This document shows, in pieces, positions 10,959-20,579 of a stretch of DNA of 64,000 nt. Source of the stretch: Lichtheimia corymbifera B2541 (Eukaryota; Mucoromycota; Mucoromycetes; Mucorales; Lichtheimiaceae). A program made the position numbers and the translations under genes. The notes under the pieces are model-generated. The model ran no database searches, was not told the origin of the DNA, and was given only the letters and a program-made list of their open reading frames with translations. Every line of letters begins with the position of its first letter. Position 1 is the first letter of the stretch. Where the stretch lies: NCBI GenBank assembly GCA_000697475.1, contig JNEU01001130.1, positions 186,001 to 250,000 of the forward strand. Direction: 5' to 3'.

Positions 10959-11270
10959 TCATTCGTCCTCTTCCTCCAGAATGGTTTCCATGAGCATGGG
11001 TAATAGCGCCACGGATGATGATGGGCGTCGTCTCCTACGACGTAGCTTGAGCGACTCTTCCTCTTCCTCTTCTTCTTCTTCGGATACATTATCCAATTTT
11101 GTATGACGCACAATGACAAGCTTATTCTCTTTCCAAAAGAAATCCGTGGCTGAATGCTGCTGTAATGCTGATACAGGAAGACTATGTGGATAACTTTCTT
11201 GCGGAGTAAAGCCAATGGCTGCTGGATAAAAGTGATGATGGGTTGATTGTGGTAGAGAACAAAGGGGCAT
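10959..11270 (-). CDS. Small hypothetical protein, acidic then arginine-rich
   Basis: Single open frame of 103 residues starting at an ATG at 11270. The first half contains aromatic residues (HHHFYPAAIGFTP, TDFFWKENKLVIV). The second half has an acidic run of eight Glu, followed closely by six Arg. I do not recognise a family. The alternating charge blocks suggest a nuclear or nucleic-acid-binding role, but that is only a guess. Its neighbours give no functional hint. Confidence 0.4.
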   Translation of the reverse strand: MPLCSLPQSTHHHFYPAAIGFTPQESYPHSLPVSALQQHSATDFFWKENKLVIVRHTKLDNVSEEEEEEEEESLKLRRRRRRPSSSVALLPMLMETILEEEDE

Positions 11271-11352
11271 GATGAAAAAAACAAAGAGTTCGGGAGATAA
11301 AGAACAAGGACGTGGTTGAACTTTTTACGTTATCTTTATATATATGTAGTCT

Positions 11353-11577
11353 TTAGGGATTCTGCATGGATCGGGAGAGACGGGGGGGGGAGAAGGCAAG
11401 TTGTAAATTCGGGTCGTGTGATACCCACTGGTGACGAGGATGATGTTTTTTACCACATCCATTGGTGCTTTTGTATTGCTCCGGTGATACACGTTCCAGA
11501 CCTAGTATTGATACAAGAGCATCCATGGATGACATGCCTCCCCTCTCCCCCATGATGTACGACGCCATGCTTTGCAT
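11353..11577 (-). CDS. Possible small ORF, unrecognised
   Basis: 74 codons from an ATG at 11577, reading MASYIMGERGGMSSMDALV near the start. It has no recognised domain and no supporting splice structure. It could be a short genuine gene or the 5' leader of the gene at 10959-11270. Listed only because it is open and ATG-initiated. Confidence 0.2.
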   Translation of the reverse strand: MQSMASYIMGERGGMSSMDALVSILGLERVSPEQYKSTNGCGKKHHPRHQWVSHDPNLQLAFSPPRLSRSMQNP

Positions 11578-12242
11578 TTGTGGTAATTATTCTTCACTTT
11601 ATCAGAGCGTGAGAAAAAAAGGATACAATGACGCAGTAAAATATAAAGAAACCAACAGAACAAACTTTGTCTTTATGTATCAGGAATATGAAATCTCATG
11701 CGTTTTTCGTAAAGGGCGTCTTCGTTTGGGTCTTTGATCGGGGTGTCTTGTGGGGAACAGTGTCCGTATTCATGCGCCGAAACGCATGATGTTGCGTCTT
11801 TCTACTCTATGCATTGCACATTCCGGGACCGATGTTTCTTTACAAAAAGGATGCTTCCCTATGTACAGTACATGCACTAATTTTCATGATACATATATCC
11901 CATGAGTATCAGCGGTGCATCTTGTTACTGCCGTCGTCCCCCATCTCGGCACTCAATTGTTACATAGCAACCGGTTGTAATGGCAATAAAAAAGTAGTAG
12001 TCGATTAACGGAACTATGTTTCCATAGCCATTTTATTATCTGCATTTGTGAAATGAGGTGGACGCGTTCACGTCATATCTTGACATTCAGTTGTATATCT
12101 TTTTGCAAGCTATGGATATATATGGTAAAACACCGGTTCTCTGCTGAAGTGTTACTGTCTTTGTATGACGCTTTCAATAGCCAATCCAATCGAGATAATC
12201 GATCCATTGCATCATTGGTACCTGCTCCTCTACATAGTACAG
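11578..12242. other. Intergenic, no gene seen
   Basis: AT-rich unique sequence holding the 3' flank of the ZMAT5 gene and the upstream region of the small minus-strand frames. No repeat or RNA gene recognised. Confidence 0.55.
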
Positions 12243-12820
12243 CTACCAAGAAGCAACATCAGACCAATCATATCCTTGTCGTGGGGGCGGTTTCAAGGAA
12301 GGTGGAAGTGCATGTAATTTCCATCCTGAAGGTAATCGGTATCTTTTGGCTGGAGGCTGTTGTTGTTGTTGTTGTTGCCATGATACAACAGTGGTGGAGG
12401 GTGATGCGTCGGCAAGCTGTCGTTGTTGTAACCATTCAATCAACTCGACTGGATAAATCGGATGACCTGCCATATCATATGCTATATGGCTGTATCGGCA
12501 GTCGAGTCGATATTCGCAAAAGCCATGGTTGAGATAGCGTCGGCAGGGTGGTTTGTTTTGTTGTTCACGAATGAATTCTTCAGGCTCTATTACATAATTG
12601 AGTTACCTCGTATCTGCCAACCATGACCCGCCTCTCATTTACCTTTGAACCAGTCATAGTGGAATTTGCGATTGGCTTGATGGGCTGCACCTTCAATGTG
12701 TTTCTGTCGGTTTGTTGGATTGTCCGGAAAAGAGCAATGGCAAAAGTCACAGTAATCTTGTATGCATGGTGTTAGAAGGGTCGATTGTAGTGCAAGGCTT
12801 ATCTTACATTTCTTTGGCAT
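12243..12820 (-). CDS. ZMAT5 homologue (U11/U12 snRNP 20K protein), minor spliceosome
   Basis: Three exons: 12820-12808 (13 nt), 12756-12643 and 12586-12243, giving 156 residues (human ZMAT5 has 170). The N-terminus MPKKYYCDFCHCSF, with DNPTNRQKHIEG after it, is a U1-C/matrin-type C2H2 finger. A CCCH finger follows: C-RRYLNHGF-C-EYRLD-C-RYS-H. The end has PPAKRYRLPSGW and LPPSLKPPP, matching the YPVGW / LPPSLRAPP end of ZMAT5. Family knowledge: component of the U11/U12 di-snRNP that recognises U12-type introns. Its presence implies that this fungus keeps the minor spliceosome, which agrees with the AT-AC intron in LSM12 3.5 kb away. A polyglutamine run of seven interrupts the middle. Confidence 0.88.
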
Positions 12821-14165
12821 GTTGTTGCGGAAGAGGAAATACGCGCCAGAATGTACGCTTTTCGAGTGCAGTATCCAAGGCAACTCCAATCATCTATCAA
12901 CAACCACACACATTCTACTACACATTGCCTCCTATCCTCCTGCAAGATGAATCAGCAGAATCGGCATTAAAAGAAGGCTGAGAAATGCCAGTTCTCTTTG
13001 GTGGGGTGCATTGCGTCTGATTCTTTTTTCTTTTGGTCATAGCAGCATGTGAGTGCAGATAACTAATTTTCTATCGCTTAGTCATTGCTTATCCATCATG
13101 TGATGTAGATGTATGGATCTTGGTATTGTACTCTTTAATCGTGGTTCCTGGACGGCATACCAAAAGGCCTCATGATATGTCTAGTAGTATGTATATACAA
13201 TAAGGATTCAGAATAGCGTTATGAGAAGAACGAATAAATGGCATTGGATTTGATGTATACCACTAAGCAAAGTTTGTGAAAAATAGCTCTCGCAATTGAT
13301 TTGGTCGGTTACCCTATGTACTTGAATTATCCGATGCACGTCGCTATTTTACTAATCGGGGGTGCTGTTCCCCAAGCGAAAAGACAATTGATTGTCAACG
13401 CGATAGATGAATTTAGATTCCAAGATCGAATTTTTCCTGATAAAGATAAACCATGAGGCAGTCGGTGTCTTAAGATATGTACAATTGAAGTTCCTATCAT
13501 GAAAACAACTATCTCAGGTGTGGTATCAGCAGCAGTTTCTTATCAAGCAATTGAGCGTCTCACTATTAGGATGGATCAAAGAGAGATCATAATTAAGGGC
13601 ACGTGGTTTCAATATGAATGGAATATGACAATGTCAAGCTGCTATTGTTGTTGTTGTTGCGGGTCATTGTGTGGGCAGCAGCATATACAAATGGAGAATT
13701 TGATGTAGCAATTCAATATCACATGACACGCCATGCAACTTAGTGTTGCTTTGAGACCGCTAAACCTTATGCCAAATAAAAGTTTGTATCACGCCCATAT
13801 GAGAAAATCGTGCCCAACAACCAACAAGTGCTATGCAAGTTGATGGGTGCGCGTGAATTTTGTAAGCAAGCAAGCTCTCGGAATGGAATATTTTTCCAGC
13901 GTAATGGTTCAGCATGACAATAGGGTTGAATATGACAGCATAGGCTTGGATGGATAATAAAGAAAAAAGTGGGCCATCACTTGCACGTGTCAATGCATCG
14001 ATTCGAAACCACCCCATTCATTTCGCCGCATTCTGTGACACAAATTCAGTGAATGCTGTAACACGTGAAAATAGTTCGTATATGCGATTTGATCTATTGC
14101 AGCAACAGCCGTTCTTTTTCCCTTTGTTCCTCTTTCTCTCTCTCTCTCTCTCTCCATTCTTCACA
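12821..14165. other. Intergenic, no gene seen
   Basis: 1.3 kb of AT-rich sequence with no recognisable coding exon. A pyrimidine tract at about 14110-14160, including a CT repeat at 14135-14154, directly precedes the Opi1 start codon and is probably its 5' leader. Confidence 0.6.
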
Positions 14166-15643
14166 ATGGCACAATCTCACCCCACATCCCCAATGTCGCT
14201 TGCCAAGATATGCAACTCAACCAACGACGACGATGCCCCAAAGAACTTGATACCGTCATTGTCCATTGACCGAGACGATCCCAATGTGCAGCTTGCTGCT
14301 GAAGCACTAGGAGACATGGCACGTACACAAGGTGAGAGTTTACTACAGCCTTTATATACTACTTAGACTCACTCATTATCTATACAGGCACTGGAGGCAA
14401 GATTGTATTACCACCTTTGCCTGCATTATCATCATCGGGTCCACCCTCACCCTCTTTAGCAGCAGCAGCAGCATCGTCCAACAATCGATACTTTTCATTT
14501 TCAAGTGATTCATCTATAGCCACGACTGAAGATGATCCAACAACAACAGCAGCAACAGCAACAGCAACAACGAATTATGATATTGTTGATTCAGCATGGC
14601 GTGCGTATCATGGTTCGACCAACATGGTCAAATATGGAGCAGAAATGGTGGGATCATTTTATGAACGTTATGGTCGACGATCATCGACTACGACTACAGC
14701 TACAACCACACCCATGGAACAAGATGATGAAGACGAAGATGTTACTGTGGCTACAGCTCGAATTCTTGCACGCACTACCCTTTCTGATAACGCCACACCA
14801 GAGCAACACGATGTATTGCGGAAACGAAGACACGAAGATGGTAAATGTGTTACCATATGAAAAAGCATGGATTACGTTTGACTAAAGAGTGTTTTATTAG
14901 CCCGACGACGATCAAAATCACCTTATGCAATTCAACCCCATCATCATCATCCCCCACGTCGTCGGACTACTGCCACCACAACCACCACTACTACTACAAC
15001 AGCTCGTCAACCTTCAAGCACATGGCAACAATTGGTGGTTCATGCTAGTTCAGCGGCCGGTACTACTGCAGCTGTCATTAGTGAAGAAAGCATGAAGTGT
15101 TTACGTTATTGCCTTAGTTGGATCCAGGTACGCACGCACATTTATTTGCATACAGTCTTTTTTAACGCGCATTTTATTTACTAGTATGCTATTCATCATA
15201 TCGAACAACAAATGGCTTTATTGCGAAGTTATCTTGTATCTCTTGCCAAGGAACCTACTGCCAATGCTCAGCCTGAAGTTGTCACTCGTGTCAAGAAAGA
15301 AATGATTAATACCGTACGCAAGGTGGTCGAAGTTGTCAGCAAGTATGCTGGATCCAGTTTACCACAACAAGCCAAGGAGACGGTGCGAGGCTTTATCCTA
15401 AGTCTGCCTGCCAAGGCCAATGCCAATCTCAAAAACACAACCAGTGCTCAAGACCGTGGTCAAGAAACACCTATCAAGCTACTCAACTTTGGTGGTGAAT
15501 CCATTGAAATGCTTCAATCGGTTTCCAACGTCTTTTCAGATACAGTGGATCGTGCTGACTTGTGGCTGGATCGTTTACGTACCATGGGTGTAGTCCAACA
15601 AGACCATAACAAGCAACAACCCCAAGTGGTGGATCAAGCCTAG
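14166..15643 (+). CDS. Opi1-type transcriptional regulator of phospholipid synthesis
   Basis: Four exons (14166-14331, 14388-14840, 14901-15127, 15185-15643), 434 residues. The conserved Opi1 core spans the third and fourth exons: TWQQLVVHASSAAGTTAAV, then SEESMKCLRYCLSWIQYAI and HHIEQQMALLRSYL. The N-terminal part has an LPPLPAL motif and a SAWRAYHGSTNMVKYGAEMV segment, typical of the regulatory region, and is otherwise low-complexity (Ser, Thr, Ala). Family knowledge: in yeast, Opi1 is held at the ER by phosphatidic acid and represses INO1 and other UASINO genes when released to the nucleus. The role here is by homology. No FFAT motif was identified with confidence. Confidence 0.82.
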
Positions 15644-15780
15644 TTATAACCCTCCCTCCCCATCCATCTTTTATATTTTTCACCCAAAATGTATTATACT
15701 ATACCCCTTCCCCCACCCTTCTTTCAACCCAAGAAAACCAAAAAGGATGTCTTCTTTCTTCTCTTTTATTCTTTGTTTGT

Positions 15781-16618
15781 TCATTGTTTTCTTTCCAGAC
15801 GTCTCCTTTCGCCTTCCAACTACCAATAATATATTTATACATGAGTGATTTTCATATGTGTGTGTTTTGATTTTCACAACTTACCACTTTTTTGACACGT
15901 GCCAAGGAGGATGCTGAAGAAGAATTGGCTTTGCAACTATCGACATCATAGGGTGGCTGAATCAAGACCTCATCCAGGACAACAATGGTATCATTTGACC
16001 AACGGCATGGTAACCTAGGATATATGCAAATGAGTTACCTGTCAAATCATCCTCTCTCTCTCTCTCTCTGCCTACTACTTACGTTTTACTGAGTGCGTCA
16101 AATATATCCTGTGCTTCTTTGGTGACACCGACACCCATTTTGGCTAACCGTTGTCGCATATTCTTCACACCGCTCGATTCGCGTGCATCCAATCGACTGG
16201 TATCCACATGGTTGATAGGTAAAAAGTCGGCAGGCGCGTCCTCTTGGTTCGATAACACTTCTTTGATATGCGATATTTTAATGATACGAAACGAAAGCTG
16301 TTTTCGACCTTGTTGTGCTGCATTGTCTGTCGAACATTGTAATGAGCGGTAGAGAGTTAAGGATGATAGTGTAGATAGACATAGGCATGATCATCATAGC
16401 AATAATAAAAGGATATCAAGTGCAATACAGTTGGTTAAACGATCCAATGCGTAAATACGTCCCTCGATCTCTTCATTCGAAGCAGTCTTGAGCTTGATTC
16501 GTCGGCCAAGAATCTTTTGAGCTGATGACGACGCCAATGGAGTAGCCGTTGAATGCGTAGTCGTAGTAGGCTTGGTCAGTGATTTCCGGCGTTGCGAGGA
16601 TGTGGTTGTGCCTTCCAT
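15781..16618 (-). CDS. LSM12 homologue (LSm plus anticodon-binding-like domain)
   Basis: Four exons: 16618-16417, 16338-16083, 16014-15885 and 15819-15781, giving 208 residues (human LSM12 has 195). The LSm fold is seen in ILGRRIKLKTASNEEIEG and in IYALDRLTNCIALE, with a second half FRIIKISHIKEVLS. The anticodon-binding-like domain follows: NMRQRLAKMGVGVTKEAQDI, then NDTIVVLDEVLIQPPYDV and VKKVLEGERRRLE. Family knowledge: Lsm12 acts with ataxin-2/Pbp1 in translation and RNA granules, and is an NAADP-binding protein in animals. The first intron is an AT-AC U12-type intron (described separately). Only this intron restores the frame. The second intron holds a CT repeat at 16052-16069. Confidence 0.88.
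16339..16416 (-). other. U12-type AT-AC intron in LSM12
   Basis: On the minus strand the intron begins ATATCCTTTT at 16416, matching the U12 5' splice consensus. It carries TCCTTAAC (16363-16356), the U12 branch-site consensus, and ends in AC at 16339. The branch A is about 18 nt from the 3' end. Length is 78 nt. Joining GCACTTG to AATGTTCG gives TNCIALECS and continues in frame through the LSm domain. No GT-AG alternative in this interval keeps the frame. Confidence 0.9.
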
Positions 16619-17067
16619 CTTTTATAACGTCAGTGAGCATGTTGCCGTGGGTGATTTACTCTCTCCCTTTGTTCTCGCCCCTCTTCATACCAGTGAGTGT
16701 ACAAGTGTTGAGTGCGTATAAGTTGCAAAAGAGCACAGCAGCAGTGTACGTAGTTGGATGCGTCACGTTCCGCTGTTTTTGTGCTCCCCCACCTTAATTC
16801 ACCCATCCACACACCATCACCCTCTCCCTCCCTCTCAGTCCCTTGTGATCTCCAGTCCAGCTATTTCAAATTCGAATCTTATTAAAGCTTTTACAGCAAT
16901 TGACTTGATACTTCTTGTAAAGCAATCAACAAAAGCGGTTCTCTCCTTATAAAAAAGTCATAGTCCGTGCACGTAACACAAGCAGATCATATTTACTCCA
17001 ACCCAGATCTTTCTATTGCCCTATTCTTCTTTGGAAAGCGACGTGCGTTTATTCCATGGCCACTCTT

Positions 17068-17603
17068 TCATACACTATCTGATGATGGTGACGAAGAGGA
17101 TTGGATTTTTGAGGATTCGTACTTGAAAATATCAGCAAAGCTAGTAGACGTGGCACTCACGAAACGAGCCAGTTGTTCTTGACGTAATTCTACATGAATG
17201 GAATAAATGACCCCGGCGTCTATGATGATGTATCACTCACTGTGTTCATGCTCCAATTCCTTGATCCCTCGAATATCCGTTTTCAACGTGTCAATGGCTT
17301 GTTGCTCCCATTCAGATACTGTATCAAACAATGCCTTGGATGCTTCATGAAATGCTTCACGCATTTGGTTGGTCATTTCTTTGATATGTATTTCAGTATA
17401 CATGTAATACCATGTAGAGGTATTTTTCTACCTTCCAAACGTAAAAGCAAGTCGGTTCTGAGGGCTTCTGCTTTTTCTTCAAGGACGAGTAAATCCAAGG
17501 GAGGTGGTGATGAACTCATAGTGATGGGGAGTTCAATAAGATCACGCTGTTGTTCTTGTTCTACTGTTTGCTGCTGTTGATGTGGTTCTGGACTTGAAGG
17601 CAT
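17068..17603 (-). CDS. Small coiled-coil protein, unrecognised
   Basis: Three exons (17603-17432, 17378-17241, 17189-17068), 143 residues. The protein is helical with heptad-like spacing: LVLEEKAEALRTDLLLRLE, EMTNQMREAFHEASKALF, TVSEWEQQAIDTLKTDI, and a final TSFADIFKYESSKIQSS. I do not recognise the family. A small subunit of a tethering or adaptor complex would look like this, but there is no motif to decide. The start at 17603 (AAAAATGCC) was preferred over in-frame ATGs upstream near 17654-17660, which would add a proline-rich extension. It is divergent from the GPATCH4 gene, with 165 bp between start codons. Confidence 0.65.
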
Positions 17604-17768
17604 TTTTTGACGCTGGGAGGAAAAAAGAGGAGAAGGAGGAGGAGGAAGAGTCATGCGCATAATATGATGAGGGGGAAGGAGAGTCCACGGCCCGATTTCC
17701 GTGCAGTGGCTTGTTGTATCTCATTTGGAAAGAACGACGGCGAGCTTATTCCCTTTGTACTTTTTTGA
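17604..17768. promoter_or_regulatory. Short bidirectional promoter (coiled-coil gene / GPATCH4)
   Basis: 165 bp between divergent start codons. A GA/CT-rich run lies at about 17615-17655. No clear TATA box. If the coiled-coil gene uses its upstream in-frame ATG, the shared region shrinks further. Confidence 0.5.
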
Positions 17769-18815
17769 ATGCTCGACAATTGGAACGACTCCTTTGCCAA
17801 ATCACAGCTCGAGAAATACGGCTGGAAAAAGTATGCTTTTTATTATATAGTATAAACAAGAGCCCGGGTGTTGACTTATTATTCATATAGGGGTGATGGC
17901 CTTGGCAAGAACAAACATGGCAATACCAAGCACATTACAGTCAAGGTCAAGAATGATACCAAAGGCATTGGTGGCAATCAACAACAATGGGACTTTGCGT
18001 GGTGGGATCACTTATACAACAAGAGTGCAAGCTCGGTGACAGTGGAAAAGGATGAAAGCAAAGAGGTTGGTAGGATCGATCTATATTACAAGAGCCCGTA
18101 AACTAACGATAGTATCCAGATCAAGGTGGCTGTCAAGAAAAAGAGTGCTGAACGACGATCAAAGACTGGCATCATTAGTACGCATCGACCTACTGGTACA
18201 TCCGCCATCACCACAACCACAACATCATCCATGGCATCCATTGCAGAGGAACAAAATTTGATGGATAGTGTCAAGAGTGTCCATTCCTGTATGGCTCAAA
18301 CGATTGCTCGAACATCTCTTTACAGTGGATTCGTCAAGAGTTCAAATGTCTTGGTTGGGTATGTATATATAGAGAGTGAGAGTGTGTGTTGGATCATGGT
18401 ATTTACACATATATCTAGAACAAATACCCAAAAGAATGATGACAAGGAAAACGATGACGACGACGACGAGGATGATGAGCAAAAGGACTATTCAATCAAG
18501 ATGACGGATGAGGAACTCTTTGCAGCATGTGAAGGACGAACAGCACGTAAAGGTGGACGTGGTCTCGTAGAACAAAAAGGCAAATATGCTCGCGTCATGC
18601 AAGATTATATCCATAAGCGTGAAGCCAGCGATGATGAGCAGCCAGTCACTGACAAGAAGCGGAAACGAGAGGATAAGGATGAAAAGGCATCATCGACCAA
18701 CAAGAAGAAAGCCAAAAAGGAAAAGAAGGATAAGAAGGACAAGAAGGAGAAAAAGGACAAGAAGGAAAAGAAGGCCAAAAAGGAGAAAAAGAAGGCCAAA
18801 AAGGAAAAGAAATAG
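17769..18815 (+). CDS. GPATCH4-like nucleolar G-patch protein
   Basis: Four exons (17769-17830, 17891-18065, 18120-18358, 18419-18815), 290 residues. A G-patch spans the first exon junction: AKSQLEKYGWKKGDGLGKN, ending near TKGIGGN. QWDFAWWDHLYNKSASS follows, as in GPATCH4. A later block DEELFAACEGRTARKGGRG corresponds to LFKACEGRTAHK in the human protein. The tail is a long Lys/Glu/Asp repeat (KKEKKDKK type), a nucleolar signature. Family knowledge: G-patch proteins activate DEAH helicases, here probably Dhx15/Prp43 in ribosome or snRNP maturation. The second intron has a weak donor (GTTGGT) but keeps the frame and conserved sequence. Confidence 0.85.
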
Positions 18816-18893
18816 CATCTTGTTGTAGTATATCCATAGTTTATTTTCATTTGTTTATTATTTGCATGCTAGAATACATCATTACCATCATCA

Positions 18894-19832
18894 TCATCGC
18901 CTTGAATAACCAGCACAGCACCACATGAATAATTTCCAAATGATAGCAATGCCTGCTAGACCAGTGACCACAGCACCACCATAGAGTAAGCCATCATGTA
19001 ATACGTTACTACAAAGGATCGTACAGTTGTCTGGGAGAGAGATACCACCAATGCCACCGCCATCATCGTTACCGCCATTACACTCATTGTTACATTTGTC
19101 AGTGACTATTTTGGATGCAACCATGAGTGCAATGCCGCCCGCTAAAAAGGCAATGGATACAAGCATCCAAAACACGGAACAGCACGTGAGTGCAGGGTTG
19201 TAACAACAACAGCTTGCACCTCGTCTTGGTTCGGGTCCTGCTGACGGTTGATACGTTGGCTTTTCATCCTCAGGTGCAGGTCGTGGTCCAACGGGTGGTG
19301 GTGGTTTGGGTTGTAATTGTTGTTCCACATCAGGTTCTTGTTTGTTGTGTCTTTTAAACGGATGCCATCCTCCTCCTCCTTTCTTTTTCGGTGATTCGTT
19401 GGACGAAGAAGAAGCTATTGGGGGTGGTCCTGCTGATGATGATGAGGCGGTGGCATTGTGCTTTTCAACAATGGGAGTCTCTGGTGTCGCTGAAGATGCC
19501 TCCAATTCCTCCGTATAATAACTTGTATTGGGATGAGGATGGTAGATTTGTGGATCATTGTAGGCGGAAGCTTGTGGTTCATAGGAAGCGCGAGCAGGAG
19601 GATGCTGATGTTGTGGTTCATAAGAATCTCGGTGATAAGATGGATAAGGTTCAGGTTGTTGATGAAAGTAATCTGGTTCCGTTACATGTTGTGGGGTATA
19701 ATAACTGGATGATGGAGGATAATAATTTGAAGATGCTGCAGGTGGTGTGGATGTGGGTGCTTGATATTGTTCGGGAGCAGGGGGCGGCATTGGGTACTGC
19801 CCTGCATATGGATCGCCACTGTTATGATACAT
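18894..19832 (-). CDS. Pro/Tyr-rich membrane protein with two transmembrane segments, unknown function
   Basis: Single-exon frame of 312 residues from an ATG at 19832. The first 200 residues are rich in Pro, Tyr, Gln and Ser (SSNYYPPSSSYYTPQH), with no regular fold expected. A cysteine cluster ASCCCYNPALTCC precedes the first membrane segment (VFWMLVSIAFLAGGIALMV). Between the segments lies a loop with paired Cys (DKCNNECNGGND, DNCTILCSN), then a second segment (GGAVVTGLAGIAIIWKLFMW). The cluster before the membrane could be palmitoylated, which is an inference. I do not recognise the family. It is convergent with GPATCH4, with 78 bp between stop codons. Confidence 0.7.
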   Translation of the reverse strand: MYHNSGDPYAGQYPMPPPAPEQYQAPTSTPPAASSNYYPPSSSYYTPQHVTEPDYFHQQPEPYPSYHRDSYEPQHQHPPARASYEPQASAYNDPQIYHPHPNTSYYTEELEASSATPETPIVEKHNATASSSSAGPPPIASSSSNESPKKKGGGGWHPFKRHNKQEPDVEQQLQPKPPPPVGPRPAPEDEKPTYQPSAGPEPRRGASCCCYNPALTCCSVFWMLVSIAFLAGGIALMVASKIVTDKCNNECNGGNDDGGGIGGISLPDNCTILCSNVLHDGLLYGGAVVTGLAGIAIIWKLFMWCCAGYSRR

Positions 19833-20579
19833 GAAGAAAAGGAAGAAAGGAAACGGAAATGCATCGGATCACCTGGATCCGAGGAATATAAAAGCGTTCA
19901 ATCCAAGCCATCTCACGGGGCAAGTCAAAAACAGTCGGCTGGATTTAGCAGGCACTAAAAATACTTGACGTTACACAATATGCGTCATAAACATCCTTGG
20001 CATTTTGCTACGCTTTATTGTTGATCGCACATCCAATTTTCAACTTGGCAAATTGGCAAGGTCGGTGGTCGTGCCGGATATTGCTATTGTCCCTTCATTT
20101 GCCATTATCCTTCCTTCGTCGAAGGTGGCAAGTGTACAATGTTGTCAAGGATTTAGAATCGTAGCTACCATCGTATCCAAGCAAATCTTTCTCCATGACA
20201 ACAAATCCTCAGCCCCCGTGGGGAGGGAAATCATGATCCACAAGGAAGAACATTGATGCAGCCAAGAACGGAAATTATAACATTGTAAATGCTCCAAGCA
20301 AAAATGATGATCATGCTTTGAATAATGGTAAAAAACAAGTTTGTCGCGGCGGAAAAAAGTGCATACATGAGGTTGATAACGTAAAAGAAAAAAAAGGTGA
20401 AAGAAAATGCTGCTATACAAAAAGAAAGGGGGACTTCTGGTATCGTTGGTGTTGTGAGAGAGAGAGGAGAAAAGAGAAATGACATGGATGATAAAAAGGT
20501 CGCGAATGAGAAATGACATAGGAAATGGGTGGAGGTGGAAAGGGAGGAATCCGTCCGATAAAGAAAGACAGACCTTGGG
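19833..20579. other. Intergenic: promoter of membrane protein and 3' flank of Cdh1
   Basis: Unique sequence without a recognised coding exon. Purine-rich runs at 20390-20480 and 20535-20570 lie just downstream of the Cdh1 stop and may be in its 3' UTR. Confidence 0.55.

Noticed and set aside
13990..14020. T-loop-like GGTTTCGAATC on the minus strand
   Set aside because: The flanking bases do not form a T-arm stem and no acceptor or anticodon arm is present, so it is not a tRNA.
18605..18850. Phe/Ser-rich minus frame over the GPATCH4 tail
   Set aside because: Pure complement of the lysine-rich repeat (AAG read as CTT/TTC).
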